In this document: piece after piece, positions 18,415 to 27,756 of the stretch
Numbering within the stretch: the first letter of the stretch is position 1
How the letters are laid out: the number at the start of each line of letters is the position of its first letter
Source: Siphonobacter curvatus
GTDB taxonomy: Bacteria; Bacteroidota; Bacteroidia; Cytophagales; Spirosomataceae
Assembly: GCF_002943425.1 (NCBI RefSeq)
Contig: NZ_PTRA01000001.1
Span: 2,604,001 to 2,668,000 of the forward strand
Reading direction: 5' to 3'
Length of the DNA stretch: 64,000 nucleotides
Translations under genes and position numbers: made by a program
Notes under the pieces: generated by a model
What the model was told of the DNA's origin: nothing
Seen by the model: the letters and a program-made list of their open reading frames with translations, nothing else
The model's database searches: none

Positions 18415-19464
18415 ATGGAAAAATTCATTGCCCTCTGGCAACATCGATACCGAAAATACTCCGAAATCCTGCGGACGTATGTTCAATTCTGGAAAGCTTA
18501 CGTTTGGGTTAAGTGGGTAAAAATCACCAGTGGTAAACCCACCATTGGTGTACTCATGGCCGAGCACCTGGGTGACATTGTGGCCTGCGAACCACTGGCA
18601 CGTACCATTCGGGAGCGGCATCCGGATGCTCAGATTTTCTGGATTGTCAAGAAATCTTTCCGGGAGCTGGTTGAATATAATCCCGCCATTACGCAACGCA
18701 TTGAAGAACCTAACGTGCTATTTTCCTGCCTGTTGCTGGAGAAAAACCCCTTTGATCAACTGTACAATCTTCATTTATCAAACCGGGTATATTTTCCGCT
18801 CAACAGACGACTGGTCAATACCCACGCCGATCAGCAAGATCTGACCATTCACAATTACCTGCATTTTGGCCGGCTGGCTGAAGTATTTGCAGCGGCGGGC
18901 GGATTGCCACTTCCCGACCGTACGGAAGCTCCTCGCCTGTACATTCCCGATACGGTACGGACGAAAATTGATTCGCTCAAACTTCCGGCTCGTTTCGCTG
19001 TTTTCCATACGTTCTCCAATCAGCCCGTCAAAGACTGGCAACCCCAACACTGGAATCAGTTAACGGCTCGCGTGCTGGAGGATTTTGGTCCCGTTGTGGA
19101 AGTAGGGCTGAAAGGACAAATCCAGAGCTCCTCGCCCGAATTCCGCGATTTATGCGGCCAGCTGAGTATCCTGGAAACGGCCGAAGTGATTCGTCGGGCG
19201 AGTTTTTTTGTGGGCGTTGATAGTGGACCGGCTCACCTGGCGAATGCCGTAGGAACGTACGGCTTTCTGCTCATTGGTCAATTAGGCCATTTTGAAGATT
19301 TCAATTTATACACGGGAGGTTACGGAGAAGGTACTAACGCCCGAGTGATCTGGAAGCGGAAAGGTCCGGCATCATCCCTCTCCTTTGAGGAAGTTTGGCA
19401 GCCCATTCAGGAATACCTGGCGGGTCGCCGCATGACGGAACTCTTTACCAAACGGATTGTCTAA
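18415..19464 (+). CDS. family 9 glycosyltransferase (heptosyltransferase-like)
   Basis: A 349-residue GT-B enzyme of the ADP-heptose:LPS heptosyltransferase family. Features are TIGVLMAEHLGDIVACEPLARTI near the N-terminus (the GD motif of GT9) and the C-terminal VGVDSGPAHLANAVG, which binds the nucleotide donor. It lies between the two GT8-like paralogues, and its end overlaps a possible TTG start of the next gene, though the ATG at 19469 is more likely. The donor could be ADP-heptose but other sugars are known in this family. Confidence 0.88.
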   Translation: MEKFIALWQHRYRKYSEILRTYVQFWKAYVWVKWVKITSGKPTIGVLMAEHLGDIVACEPLARTIRERHPDAQIFWIVKKSFRELVEYNPAITQRIEEPNVLFSCLLLEKNPFDQLYNLHLSNRVYFPLNRRLVNTHADQQDLTIHNYLHFGRLAEVFAAAGGLPLPDRTEAPRLYIPDTVRTKIDSLKLPARFAVFHTFSNQPVKDWQPQHWNQLTARVLEDFGPVVEVGLKGQIQSSSPEFRDLCGQLSILETAEVIRRASFFVGVDSGPAHLANAVGTYGFLLIGQLGHFEDFNLYTGGYGEGTNARVIWKRKGPASSLSFEEVWQPIQEYLAGRRMTELFTKRIV

Positions 19465-19468
19465 ACGT

Positions 19469-20419
19469 ATGTCTGTTCATTTTTTTACCGCGTGCTGGAG
19501 TCAGCAGCTAGCTCAGGTTTTCCTCCTAGCCGATCAACTGGCCGAGCATCATCCTGATTCTCTACTATGGGTGGGATGGATGGATGAGTCCTTCAACGTA
19601 GCGGTTCCGGCTAATGTGCGACTGATTAAGGTCGAGGATATTCCTGGTTTATTACCGCTGGCTGAACGCTATACTAAAACCGAATTTTTGCATATCAGTC
19701 GGGTCTGGCTGGGACGACATCTCTTAAACCAGGTTGCCCTGATTTTTCTGGAACCCGAAACGCAGGTACTCCGCCCGCTGACCGCAGTAGTGGAAGCCCT
19801 GAAGCAGCGACCGGCTGTACTGTTTTCGCAGTGGCTCCAGCCCCATCCGGATACGCAATTCCCGGATAGTAAATATTTTCTGAACTACGGAACGTATTTT
19901 TCCGGCATCTGGGCCATTCGTCCGGATGCCAGAACGAATTCGTTTTTGGCGTGGTGGTGCCAGAACCTGGAAACCCGGGGCGGTTATCATTTGTGCGAAG
20001 GTCAGGGTTCCGACCAACTCTGGCTAGACATGGCTCCGGCCTTGTTTGAAGGCGTACTTCCCTTACGAAATGCGGCTTACGGTATTCACGCCGGTAATGC
20101 GTTTGAGCGTACGATTGCTGAACCGGTTACCTTACACCACGGGGGACTTTCCTACCAAAGCGGTCAGTATGCGTCTTATCTGACCAACCGGCCCATGCCT
20201 GCTTATTTCAAGGAAGCAAGTAAGCGCTATAAAACCCTCGTGACGAAGCAACCCGTATATAATCAAACGCAGTCCCGGCAACCGGCGTTTGGCCTGCCAG
20301 ATCCATTTGAACCCGTCAGTTTAAAACGGCAACACTGGGCGGCTTGGGTACAGAAATGGATCAAAACCATCAATACCTACCAACCCGATTTCCTGTTCCG
20401 GCAATCGCAGCCGCAGTAA
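19469..20419 (+). CDS. GT8-like paralogue with altered metal motif
   Basis: A 316-residue protein alignable with the GT8-like enzyme two genes upstream: the same start pattern (VHFFTACWSQQLAQVFLLADQL), NYGTYFSGIWAIRPDARTNSF matching the NTGTFNLGFIALRK region, and the same late HHGGLSYQSGQYASY segment. The DPD motif of the paralogue is replaced by EPE in LIFLEPETQV, so metal binding may be altered or lost. It could be a partner or regulatory subunit or a transferase of different mechanism. The ATG at 19469 is chosen over an upstream TTG inside the previous gene. Confidence 0.7.
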   Translation: MSVHFFTACWSQQLAQVFLLADQLAEHHPDSLLWVGWMDESFNVAVPANVRLIKVEDIPGLLPLAERYTKTEFLHISRVWLGRHLLNQVALIFLEPETQVLRPLTAVVEALKQRPAVLFSQWLQPHPDTQFPDSKYFLNYGTYFSGIWAIRPDARTNSFLAWWCQNLETRGGYHLCEGQGSDQLWLDMAPALFEGVLPLRNAAYGIHAGNAFERTIAEPVTLHHGGLSYQSGQYASYLTNRPMPAYFKEASKRYKTLVTKQPVYNQTQSRQPAFGLPDPFEPVSLKRQHWAAWVQKWIKTINTYQPDFLFRQSQPQ

Positions 20420-20458
20420 GTTCCTGGAGTACTCCTTCGTAGTTCCCCAAGAAACGGC

Positions 20459-20466
20459 TAACTTTG
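20459..20466 (+). promoter_or_regulatory. -7 element upstream of GT2 gene
   Basis: TAACTTTG is an exact TAnnTTTG match in the 128-nt spacer before the GT2 gene starting at 20548. It would give a leader of about 75 nt. No clear -33 box was found. Confidence 0.35.
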
Positions 20467-20547
20467 ACTACTTTTTCTTTGAGTTCAACCCATGGGAAGG
20501 ATGTATGTATTCATACTGAATTCCTATAAAGGCCCTTATTTGTCTGT

Positions 20548-21528
20548 ATGAAAGTTTCAGTGGCGATGTGTACTTACAATGGTTCCCGGTATTTACCCGA
20601 ACAATTGGAAAGTATCCGGCGTCAGACACTTCCCATTCATGAACTAGTCGTGTGCGATGATCGGTCGCAGGATACTACTATTCAGTTACTGGAAACCTTT
20701 GCTGCTACCGTTTCTTTTCCGGTGCACATTCACGTCAATCCCAGCAATTTAGGTTCAACGAAAAATTTCGAAAAATGCCTGAATTTATGCACGGGTGACG
20801 TTATTTTTTGCTGTGATCAGGATGACCTCTGGCACGAAACCAAAGTAGCCCGGCAAGTAGCGTATCTGCAGCAGCATCCGGAAATGGACGCTGTATTTAC
20901 GAATGCCCAGATCATTGATGATGACTCCCAGCCCGTCGGTAAAACCATCTGGGATGAGATCGAATTCGATGCCGACGCTCAGCAACGCTGGTCCAGCGGA
21001 AAAGCGTATGACATTCTGTTCGGAGGCTACGTAGTAACTGGAGCGACTTTAGCGATTCGTCGTTCTATTCTGGCCCGCGTTGCTCCTTTTCCAGTGGCTT
21101 ACAAGGAATTGATCCACGATGCCTGGATCGCTCTGGTGCTGTCCCTGCAAAATAAAATTGGTTTTATTGCCGACGAGCTGCTCTTCTACCGAAAACATTC
21201 CACCCAGCAGGTTGGCTTCGGGCAAAAGAAAGAGAAAGTCACCTTGCAAAGCCGTTTTTCCAGAGATCGTACGCTAAAACTGGCTCCCCTTCGGGAAAAA
21301 GCTGAAAACTTTCAGACGCTGCATGGCTTATTACAGTCACGGACCGACATTCCTCGCGAAAAGTTGGCCCAGTTGATTGAACGGCAAAAACATTTTAAAG
21401 TACGGGCTAACCTACCGCAATCGCGGTTGAGCCGCCTACCGAAAGTATTCGGCGAGTGGATTCAGGGCCGGTATCGGTACAGTAGCAAAGATTGGTGGTT
21501 GCCCTTTCTGGGGGATCTTTTTGAGTAA
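20548..21528 (+). CDS. family 2 glycosyltransferase
   Basis: A 326-residue GT-A transferase. The N-terminus is VSVAMCTYNGSRYLPEQLESI, the nucleotide-binding turn VVCDDRSQDTT, and the DxD-type motif lies in FCCDQDDLWHETK. A C-terminal basic region (from about residue 215) may attach it to the inner face of the membrane. It follows a 128-nt spacer with a promoter-like element. The sugar transferred is unknown; members resemble rhamnosyl- and galactosyltransferases. Confidence 0.9.
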   Translation: MKVSVAMCTYNGSRYLPEQLESIRRQTLPIHELVVCDDRSQDTTIQLLETFAATVSFPVHIHVNPSNLGSTKNFEKCLNLCTGDVIFCCDQDDLWHETKVARQVAYLQQHPEMDAVFTNAQIIDDDSQPVGKTIWDEIEFDADAQQRWSSGKAYDILFGGYVVTGATLAIRRSILARVAPFPVAYKELIHDAWIALVLSLQNKIGFIADELLFYRKHSTQQVGFGQKKEKVTLQSRFSRDRTLKLAPLREKAENFQTLHGLLQSRTDIPREKLAQLIERQKHFKVRANLPQSRLSRLPKVFGEWIQGRYRYSSKDWWLPFLGDLFE

Positions 21529-21542
21529 TCTAATTAGTAAGT

Positions 21543-22265
21543 ATGTCCGCATCGGTAGCCGTTGTTATTCCCATGTATCGTTCCGACCTGAACGCGTACG
21601 AAAAAATAGCTTTACAACAATGCCTGAGGAAATTAAGTCAGTATCCCATCGTTATTGTAAAGCCCGAATCGCTGGATTTGTCGTACTTGAATGAATGGTA
21701 TTCGGACTTCCGTTTCGTATCATTTGCGGATGCTTATTTTAAAGGAATCGACGCCTATAATTTATTATTGACTCAAACGGATTTTTACCAAGCTTTTTCC
21801 ACCTATGAATACATACTCATCTACCAGTTAGATGCTTTTGTATTTAAAGATGAACTGGCTGAATGGTGTCAAAAAGAATACGATTACGTAGGAGCTCCGT
21901 TGCTAGCACCCAATGCAGCTCCGCGTTCGTTGACGGATCTGAAAAAACCCTTATTGAATGGAGGACTTTCCTTACGGAAGGTACAAGCTTCGATCAAATT
22001 AATTAAGGCGTACCAACGTCTATATGGTCAGTGGCCCGGCAATGAAGACATGCTTTTTTCGCTGCATTCAACTCGCCTGGTTGTTTTTAGACCGCTCATG
22101 CATTTGCCCACGCCCCGGCAGGCCTTATCCTTTGCTTTCGAGCAATTTCCGGAGTACGGGTACGAATTAACTCAATCGCAATTGCCCTTTGGCTGCCATG
22201 CCTGGGAGAAGTATGATCTCAATTTCTGGCGGCCGTTTTTTCAGCAGCAAGGGTATACTATTTAA
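21543..22265 (+). CDS. DUF5672 family protein
   Basis: A 240-residue protein of the DUF5672 family, seen in glycan loci and thought to be glycosyltransferase-like. Recognisable segments are VAVVIPMYRSDLNAYEKIALQQCL, YEYILIYQLDAFVFKDEL and YDYVGAPLLA. The acidic YQLDAFVF region may be the equivalent of a DxD motif. It starts 14 nt after the GT2 gene. Function is inferred from family and neighbours only. It begins the visibly AT-richer stretch of the locus. Confidence 0.8.
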   Translation: MSASVAVVIPMYRSDLNAYEKIALQQCLRKLSQYPIVIVKPESLDLSYLNEWYSDFRFVSFADAYFKGIDAYNLLLTQTDFYQAFSTYEYILIYQLDAFVFKDELAEWCQKEYDYVGAPLLAPNAAPRSLTDLKKPLLNGGLSLRKVQASIKLIKAYQRLYGQWPGNEDMLFSLHSTRLVVFRPLMHLPTPRQALSFAFEQFPEYGYELTQSQLPFGCHAWEKYDLNFWRPFFQQQGYTI

Positions 22266-22285
22266 CCTTATGATCAACCGAGTAT

Positions 22286-23182
22286 ATGGGATTTTTTAAA
22301 GAGAATGATATAAAAGAATTTGTCAGCAAAGCTTCCTTTGATGAGCGAATCCTCTTGAATAAAAATCAGAATTATCCAAAAATAAGCGTCATTACCCCCT
22401 CGTATAACCAAGCTGAATTTTTAGAAAAGACCATTTTAAGTATCCTCAATCAAAACTACCCGAATCTGGAGTTCATTATCATGGATGGTGGTTCCACAGA
22501 TGGTAGTGTTGAGGTAATCAAAAAATACGAAAAGTATATTGCTTACTGGGTTAGTGCGAAAGACGGTGGACAAACGGCAGCCATTAACGCCGGATTCAAA
22601 AAAGCAACGGGCGACTGGGTTACCTTCCAAAACTCTGATGATGTTTTTGCTCCGAATGCCCTTTTAAACGTAGCTAAAGCCATTCGAAATCATCCCGAAG
22701 ATTCGGTCTTTTATGGTCACCTGTTGATGATTGATGGAGATGACCGGGTTTTTGAACATAAAAAGCAGATCCCTTTCTGGATGCAGGCTCAGGTATACGA
22801 AGGTATGCAGGTGTTTAACCAATGCATGATTTTTAAGCGGGATTTATTAACGAAGTACGGGTACTTCGACGAAAATTATCGTTTCGCCTTTGACTACGAA
22901 ATTTGCACGCGTTGGGGTACACATTCGGAAATTAAATTCCGTTTAGTGAACGACTTTTGGGGTTGCTTCCGGCAACATGAATTGGCCAAAAGTTCCACCA
23001 TCTTTACTGTAGGTTTATCTGAACACGAGCAAATCAAACATAAGTATTCTCAGACCATACGACCGTCGTTTCCCGAGCGTATGTTACAAAAAGTCATCCG
23101 ATTACGGAAATTCGTTTTATTCCTGACCAGTGGTGATTTAGCCTATTTCTTTTATAGACTCCGGTTTTCTCCTAAAGCATAA
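22286..23182 (+). CDS. family 2 glycosyltransferase
   Basis: A 298-residue GT-A transferase with KISVITPSYNQAEFLEKTI, the nucleotide-binding IMDGGSTDGSVEVI and FQNSDDVFAPNA as DxD region. This is the WcaA-like subgroup common in O-antigen loci. Base composition is noticeably AT-richer than most of the locus, shared with the genes on both sides, which fits acquisition as a serotype-specific block. The next gene follows after 5 nt. Confidence 0.9.
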   Translation: MGFFKENDIKEFVSKASFDERILLNKNQNYPKISVITPSYNQAEFLEKTILSILNQNYPNLEFIIMDGGSTDGSVEVIKKYEKYIAYWVSAKDGGQTAAINAGFKKATGDWVTFQNSDDVFAPNALLNVAKAIRNHPEDSVFYGHLLMIDGDDRVFEHKKQIPFWMQAQVYEGMQVFNQCMIFKRDLLTKYGYFDENYRFAFDYEICTRWGTHSEIKFRLVNDFWGCFRQHELAKSSTIFTVGLSEHEQIKHKYSQTIRPSFPERMLQKVIRLRKFVLFLTSGDLAYFFYRLRFSPKA

Positions 23183-23187
23183 AAGCC

Positions 23188-24507
23188 ATGTTCAAAAGCC
23201 TATTTGAAGGTTTCCAATACAAAAGGATGGCTTTGGGAATTGCCTTATTCTCCATGGGCTATCCTATTATTTTCTTCCTACGGGACGGACTTAAATTGGC
23301 TCCCCAGTCATCCGTCTTTACGGCTGTCTGCTTGGTATTAGGGTTACTCTTAATGATTCCGAGTACCATCTTTAGAAAATACTATAGCCTTAATCAGAAG
23401 ATCGCGGTACCGGTTCTAGGCTGGATTGGTATTTGTATTTTTTACTTGTTCATCATTAATCCAGGAGGTAGTTCACTCCCTCGCGAGCTGATTAATTATG
23501 CAATGTCTTTTGCTTTTTGTTTCCTGCTCATTAGTACGCCGAATGAAGTGAAAGATCATGCTTTACCCGTTTTTATTCTATTTATATTCTTGGGGAATCT
23601 AGGGCTTTTTTATTCTCTACTTACCAATCCATTTTACGTAGTTGGAGCCCGGGCTTCGATTTATTTTGATGATGAATACGGTGGCAATCCGCACGTTTTT
23701 GCTCGGAATGGTTTCTTTGGTGTAATTGGTTCAGCGATCTTATTATTTCTTACTAAAGAGAATATTCTTTACAAATTACTGGCCTTAGTTAACTTTTTTG
23801 CTTCGTTGGTAACGGTAATTTTAACCCAAAGCCGTTCTACACTTCTGGCCGTTCTTTTGTCGTTGGGAGCACTAATTTTCTTCCATTTCAAGCTCAGCAA
23901 TTTAAAGCGAATAACTAGTACGTTATTCAAACCCCGTAATTTTATCATAATGCTGATTGTCGTTTATTACGTCATCTACAAAATCAGCCGTATGGATTTC
24001 ATTAACTTGCTCATTGGTATATCGGAAACCTTTTTCCAGAAGTTTCTGGACATATTTGAAACCAGTGTACAAGGGGCCGATGCAGACGAAGTAGCCGATT
24101 ATTCGGCTTTACAACGAGTCATTTCATTTAATACGTTCAAAAATACTTTATTCTATAATCCTATTTCATTAATTCTAGGTAATGGATACCGGGCCATTTA
24201 TATGGACTTTCCTATTCTTGAATCCATGTATAATTACGGGCTAGCTGGTATTTATTTCTTTGGTAAATCAGTTATTGAAATTGTCAAGGAGTGTTATAAA
24301 AGTATTCGATCCGTTATTAGTCCATTTTCGACCTTCTTAGGCTTCGTATTTATTCCCATTACGGTTTCCGTGTTCTCGCAAGGGCAGCCTAATGATACCA
24401 CTTTCATTTATCCATTTTTGTTGATGGCCCGCTTCATGAACTTTGAAAAAGATGTGGCGGAGTCAAAGCCCGTACCCAAAGCTCAAACGCTGGCTCCTGT
24501 TGCTTAA
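23188..24507 (+). CDS. O-antigen ligase/polymerase-like membrane protein (Wzy/WaaL)
   Basis: A 439-residue inner-membrane protein with about ten to twelve hydrophobic segments and one larger periplasmic loop (roughly 285-335, with the acidic ADADEVADYSALQRV). The TQSRSTLLAVLLSL helix start is typical of the Wzy_C/O-antigen ligase fold, where the arginine contacts the polyprenyl pyrophosphate. It either polymerises repeat units or transfers the polymer to lipid A core or another acceptor. Since export here uses an ABC transporter, a ligase role is the simpler reading; this is inference. Confidence 0.75.
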   Translation: MFKSLFEGFQYKRMALGIALFSMGYPIIFFLRDGLKLAPQSSVFTAVCLVLGLLLMIPSTIFRKYYSLNQKIAVPVLGWIGICIFYLFIINPGGSSLPRELINYAMSFAFCFLLISTPNEVKDHALPVFILFIFLGNLGLFYSLLTNPFYVVGARASIYFDDEYGGNPHVFARNGFFGVIGSAILLFLTKENILYKLLALVNFFASLVTVILTQSRSTLLAVLLSLGALIFFHFKLSNLKRITSTLFKPRNFIIMLIVVYYVIYKISRMDFINLLIGISETFFQKFLDIFETSVQGADADEVADYSALQRVISFNTFKNTLFYNPISLILGNGYRAIYMDFPILESMYNYGLAGIYFFGKSVIEIVKECYKSIRSVISPFSTFLGFVFIPITVSVFSQGQPNDTTFIYPFLLMARFMNFEKDVAESKPVPKAQTLAPVA

Positions 24508-24510
24508 CGT

Positions 24511-25659
24511 ATGCGAGTACTTGTAGTTCATAACATTTTGTGGTCTCATTATAAGGCAGCTTTGTTCTCAGAATTGGCTCGTCAGTGCCCGCTCCAATCG
24601 GCATTTTTAGTATTGCAGATGGCTGAATCAGAAAGCAAATACCAGCAACTGGGTAAAGCCGGTGCGATCACGCATGATTACCCATATGAACTACTCCACG
24701 AAGGTCCACTGCATACGCTACCACTTTCTAAAAAGATACCGGGACTATTAAGGGCTATTCGCCGTTTTAAACCCGATGTAGTCAACTTATCTGGCTATTA
24801 CGACCCCGCGTACTGGGTCGTCATGATGTACTGCCGATTACGCGGGATTGCCCTAGTCTTGAGCAATGAATCTAGTGAAAAAGATGGAGCCCGTGCGGGT
24901 GTCAAAGAGCGAATCAAGGAATACATTATTCGTCAGTTTGACGGCTTTATCAACTTTGGATCTTCGTCCGCTCAATATGCCTTACGTCTGGGAGCTCAGC
25001 CTCGGCAAATCCTGACGCAACATGCGGCCGTGGTAAACGAAACGGTGATTCGTTCGGTTTATACTGAAGCGTATGCCCAACGGGAAGACGTGCGTCAACA
25101 GCAGGGACTGGCTCCGCATCAGTTTGTTTTTGTGGGTCGGTTGGCCGAAGAGAAAAACCTTCCAACCTTGCTGAACGCCTTTACGTGGCTGAAGGCGAAT
25201 GAACCGCAGGCTCGTAATTGGGAATTACTTATTGTGGGTGATGGCCCGATGCGTCCGCAGCTGGAAAATCGTTCAGGCGTTCGTTGGATGGGTGGACAAC
25301 CCTGGGACCGGATTCCAGCGTACTTAGCTTTAGCGGATGCCTTGATTTTACCCAGTTACTTTGAGCCCTGGGGACTGGTTGTGAACGAAGCGATGATTTG
25401 CGGACTACCCGTACTGGTCTCGTCCCAATGCGGTTGTGTGAATGATCTGGTGGAGGAAGGGAAAAATGGTTATACGTTTGACCCCCGCAACGAACACGAA
25501 CTAGCCTCTCTGATGCAGTCTTTCGTTCAGCTAAACGATGCAGACCGGACCCGTATGGGTCAACACTCCCTGCAACTGATTGCACCTTTTAACATTACGC
25601 GGGTAGCCAAGGAAATCTGGCAGGGTTACCAACGAATTTTATCAGCAGCGAATTCATGA
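24511..25659 (+). CDS. family 4 glycosyltransferase
   Basis: A 382-residue GT-B transferase. The second Rossmann domain begins near FVFVGRLAEEKNLPTLLNAF and contains the E-x7-E motif YFEPWGLVVNEAM followed by GLPVLVSSQCGCVNDLV. It starts three bases after the ligase/polymerase stop, and its own stop overlaps the next GT4 start by four bases, so the three genes are likely co-translated. Donor unknown. Confidence 0.9.
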   Translation: MRVLVVHNILWSHYKAALFSELARQCPLQSAFLVLQMAESESKYQQLGKAGAITHDYPYELLHEGPLHTLPLSKKIPGLLRAIRRFKPDVVNLSGYYDPAYWVVMMYCRLRGIALVLSNESSEKDGARAGVKERIKEYIIRQFDGFINFGSSSAQYALRLGAQPRQILTQHAAVVNETVIRSVYTEAYAQREDVRQQQGLAPHQFVFVGRLAEEKNLPTLLNAFTWLKANEPQARNWELLIVGDGPMRPQLENRSGVRWMGGQPWDRIPAYLALADALILPSYFEPWGLVVNEAMICGLPVLVSSQCGCVNDLVEEGKNGYTFDPRNEHELASLMQSFVQLNDADRTRMGQHSLQLIAPFNITRVAKEIWQGYQRILSAANS

Positions 25660-26795
25660 AAATATTAAATCTGTGTGGGTATTCCTGGGAAATTGGTGGA
25701 CCGGCGAAAGTGATTTACGATCATACCAACGTACAGATTCAGTTGGGAGCTGAAGTAACCATTCTTACGCCTTTGTCGGAAGGAGAACGGCTATACACTA
25801 TTCCCGAAGGAGCGAAAGTCGTTACCACCAAACGGCATTGGCTGGCCCGGTTTATCCCCGAGTTTTCGCCTGAGTTGTACCGTTACTACCGGCAACACGC
25901 CCACGAATATGATATTGTTCACATCCATGGTCCCTTCCACTTTGCGGGTTGGGTACCTTTCTGGGTACGGTCGAAAGCGAAGAAAGTGTTTACCGTTCAC
26001 GGTACACTTGACCGCTGGGCCATGCAGAAATCAGGCTGGAAGAAACAGCTTATTTCAGCTCTTTTTCAGCGAAAATACGTGGATCAATGCGATCTAATTC
26101 AGGTACATAATCCCGATGAAGAGGAAGATCTGAAGCGTTACCTTGGGCATACGCACCCGAATGTGGTGATGATTAACAACGGGATGCTTCTCTCCGATTA
26201 TGATCAATTACCGGCAAAAGGTATTTTTCGGAAGAAATTCGGTATTGCTGAGCAGGCACCGCTCATTCTTTTCCTGAGTCGCATCAATGTCAAGAAGGGT
26301 CTGAATCTACTATTACCGGCCTTTCAGAATTTGCTTAAAACTTATCCCGAAGCCCGTTTGTGCATTACGGGTCCAGATGACGGCTACCTGTCTTACGTTA
26401 CTGATTTCATTCAGAAGCAGCAACTGAGTCAGCAAATCATTCTGACTGGCATGCTTACGGGTACCGATAAACTGGAAGCCATTGTAGACGCTGACGTTTT
26501 TGCTCTGCCTACGTATTCAGAAAGTTTTTCACTGGCGGCTTTGGAAGCGATGGTTTGCGGCACGGCGGTACTGACTACCGACCGGATTGGTTTTGGCCAT
26601 TTACTCAAACAAAACCACGCCGCCGAGCTGGTCACGCACGACGTAAGCGATGTAGAACGCGGCCTGCGACGCCTGATCGACGATCCGGCGTATCGTTTGC
26701 AATTGGCTGCTAAAGGTCAGACTTTTGCCCGTGACGTAGCCGACATTAAAAAGGTTGCTACCCGGTTGTATCGGGCCTTCGAATCTATTCTGTAG
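25656..26795 (+). CDS. family 4 glycosyltransferase
   Basis: A 379-residue GT-B transferase beginning KILNLCGYSWEIGGPAKVIYD, with the mid-domain ILFLSRINVKKGLNLLLPAF and the E-x7-E motif YSESFSLAALEAM. ATGA overlap with the preceding GT4. The glycine-rich N-terminal loop (GGPAK) is the usual acceptor/donor loop. Substrates unknown. Confidence 0.9.
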   Translation: MKILNLCGYSWEIGGPAKVIYDHTNVQIQLGAEVTILTPLSEGERLYTIPEGAKVVTTKRHWLARFIPEFSPELYRYYRQHAHEYDIVHIHGPFHFAGWVPFWVRSKAKKVFTVHGTLDRWAMQKSGWKKQLISALFQRKYVDQCDLIQVHNPDEEEDLKRYLGHTHPNVVMINNGMLLSDYDQLPAKGIFRKKFGIAEQAPLILFLSRINVKKGLNLLLPAFQNLLKTYPEARLCITGPDDGYLSYVTDFIQKQQLSQQIILTGMLTGTDKLEAIVDADVFALPTYSESFSLAALEAMVCGTAVLTTDRIGFGHLLKQNHAAELVTHDVSDVERGLRRLIDDPAYRLQLAAKGQTFARDVADIKKVATRLYRAFESIL

Positions 26796-26811
26796 TTGTA
26801 TCCTTTTTTCC

Positions 26812-27756
26812 ATGACCCCTACTCCGTCACCCCTGTCTCCTACCGTTCCGGATCTGACGGTCATATTACTGACATTCAATGAAGAAAAACACATTGAACG
26901 TTGTTTGAAAAGCCTGTTGCTCGTCACGGATAAAATTTTCATCGTTGATTCCGGATCGACAGACCGTACCGTTGCACTAGCGACTTCTTTGGGTGCCCGG
27001 GTCGTTCAGAATCCCTGGGTTAATTACGCTAATCAGTTCAATTTTGGCATTCAGCACTGCCCGTATCAGACGGAGTGGCTCATGCGGATGGACGCCGACG
27101 AATACATTCTGCCCGAACTTGCTCAGGAAATCCGGCAAACCCTGCCGACGCTTCCTACTTCGGTTTCGGGTCTGTATATTAAACGGCGGGTGATGTTCAT
27201 GGATCAGTGGATTCGTTACGGTGGCTATTACCCAACCTGGCTTCTGCGAATCTGGCGAAGTGGGAAAGGTCACTGCGAAGAATTGTGGATGGACGAACAC
27301 ATCAAGCTTTCCGAAGGAGAAACGGCCCGGATGAACCACGATCTCGTCGATCATAACCTGAATAACCTGACTTGGTGGACGCAGAAACACAATCTGTACG
27401 CCATTCGGGAAGCCATTGACCTGCTCAACGTAAAGTATGACTTTGGCAACGTCGAAATCGTCACCCCTAAACTCTTTGGTACGCAAGAACAGCGGAAACG
27501 TTACCTGAAGATTAAATACGCCAGTCTGCCCCTGTTCACGCGGCCTTTCTTGTACTTCCTGTTTCGGTACTTCTTCAAGATGGGATTTCTGGACGGCAAA
27601 CGTGGAATCGTCTGGCACTTTTTACAGGGCTTCTGGTACCGATTCCTGGTCGACGCCAAAATCTTTGAAGTATATCACCGGGCGGGGACCTCGAAGGAAG
27701 GCATCGCTCAATTTTTTCTAACCGAATATGGAAAAGACGTACTCGGGAAGCGTTGA
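26812..27756 (+). CDS. family 2 glycosyltransferase (WaaE/KdtX-like)
   Basis: A 314-residue GT2 transferase related to the WaaE group: LTVILLTFNEEKHIERCLKSL, FIVDSGSTDRTV and the MRMDADEYIL DxD motif. The ATG at 26812 is preferred; the longer frame begins inside the preceding gene. The C-terminal part has a hydrophobic/basic patch (PLFTRPFLYFLFRYFFKMGFL) that probably sits on the membrane. Its last 29 bases overlap the next gene. Confidence 0.88.
   Translation: MTPTPSPLSPTVPDLTVILLTFNEEKHIERCLKSLLLVTDKIFIVDSGSTDRTVALATSLGARVVQNPWVNYANQFNFGIQHCPYQTEWLMRMDADEYILPELAQEIRQTLPTLPTSVSGLYIKRRVMFMDQWIRYGGYYPTWLLRIWRSGKGHCEELWMDEHIKLSEGETARMNHDLVDHNLNNLTWWTQKHNLYAIREAIDLLNVKYDFGNVEIVTPKLFGTQEQRKRYLKIKYASLPLFTRPFLYFLFRYFFKMGFLDGKRGIVWHFLQGFWYRFLVDAKIFEVYHRAGTSKEGIAQFFLTEYGKDVLGKR

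Noticed and set aside
26977-27618. 213-codon minus-strand frame opposite the WaaE-like GT2 gene
   Set aside because: Shadow of a strongly supported GT2 gene; no motifs of its own.
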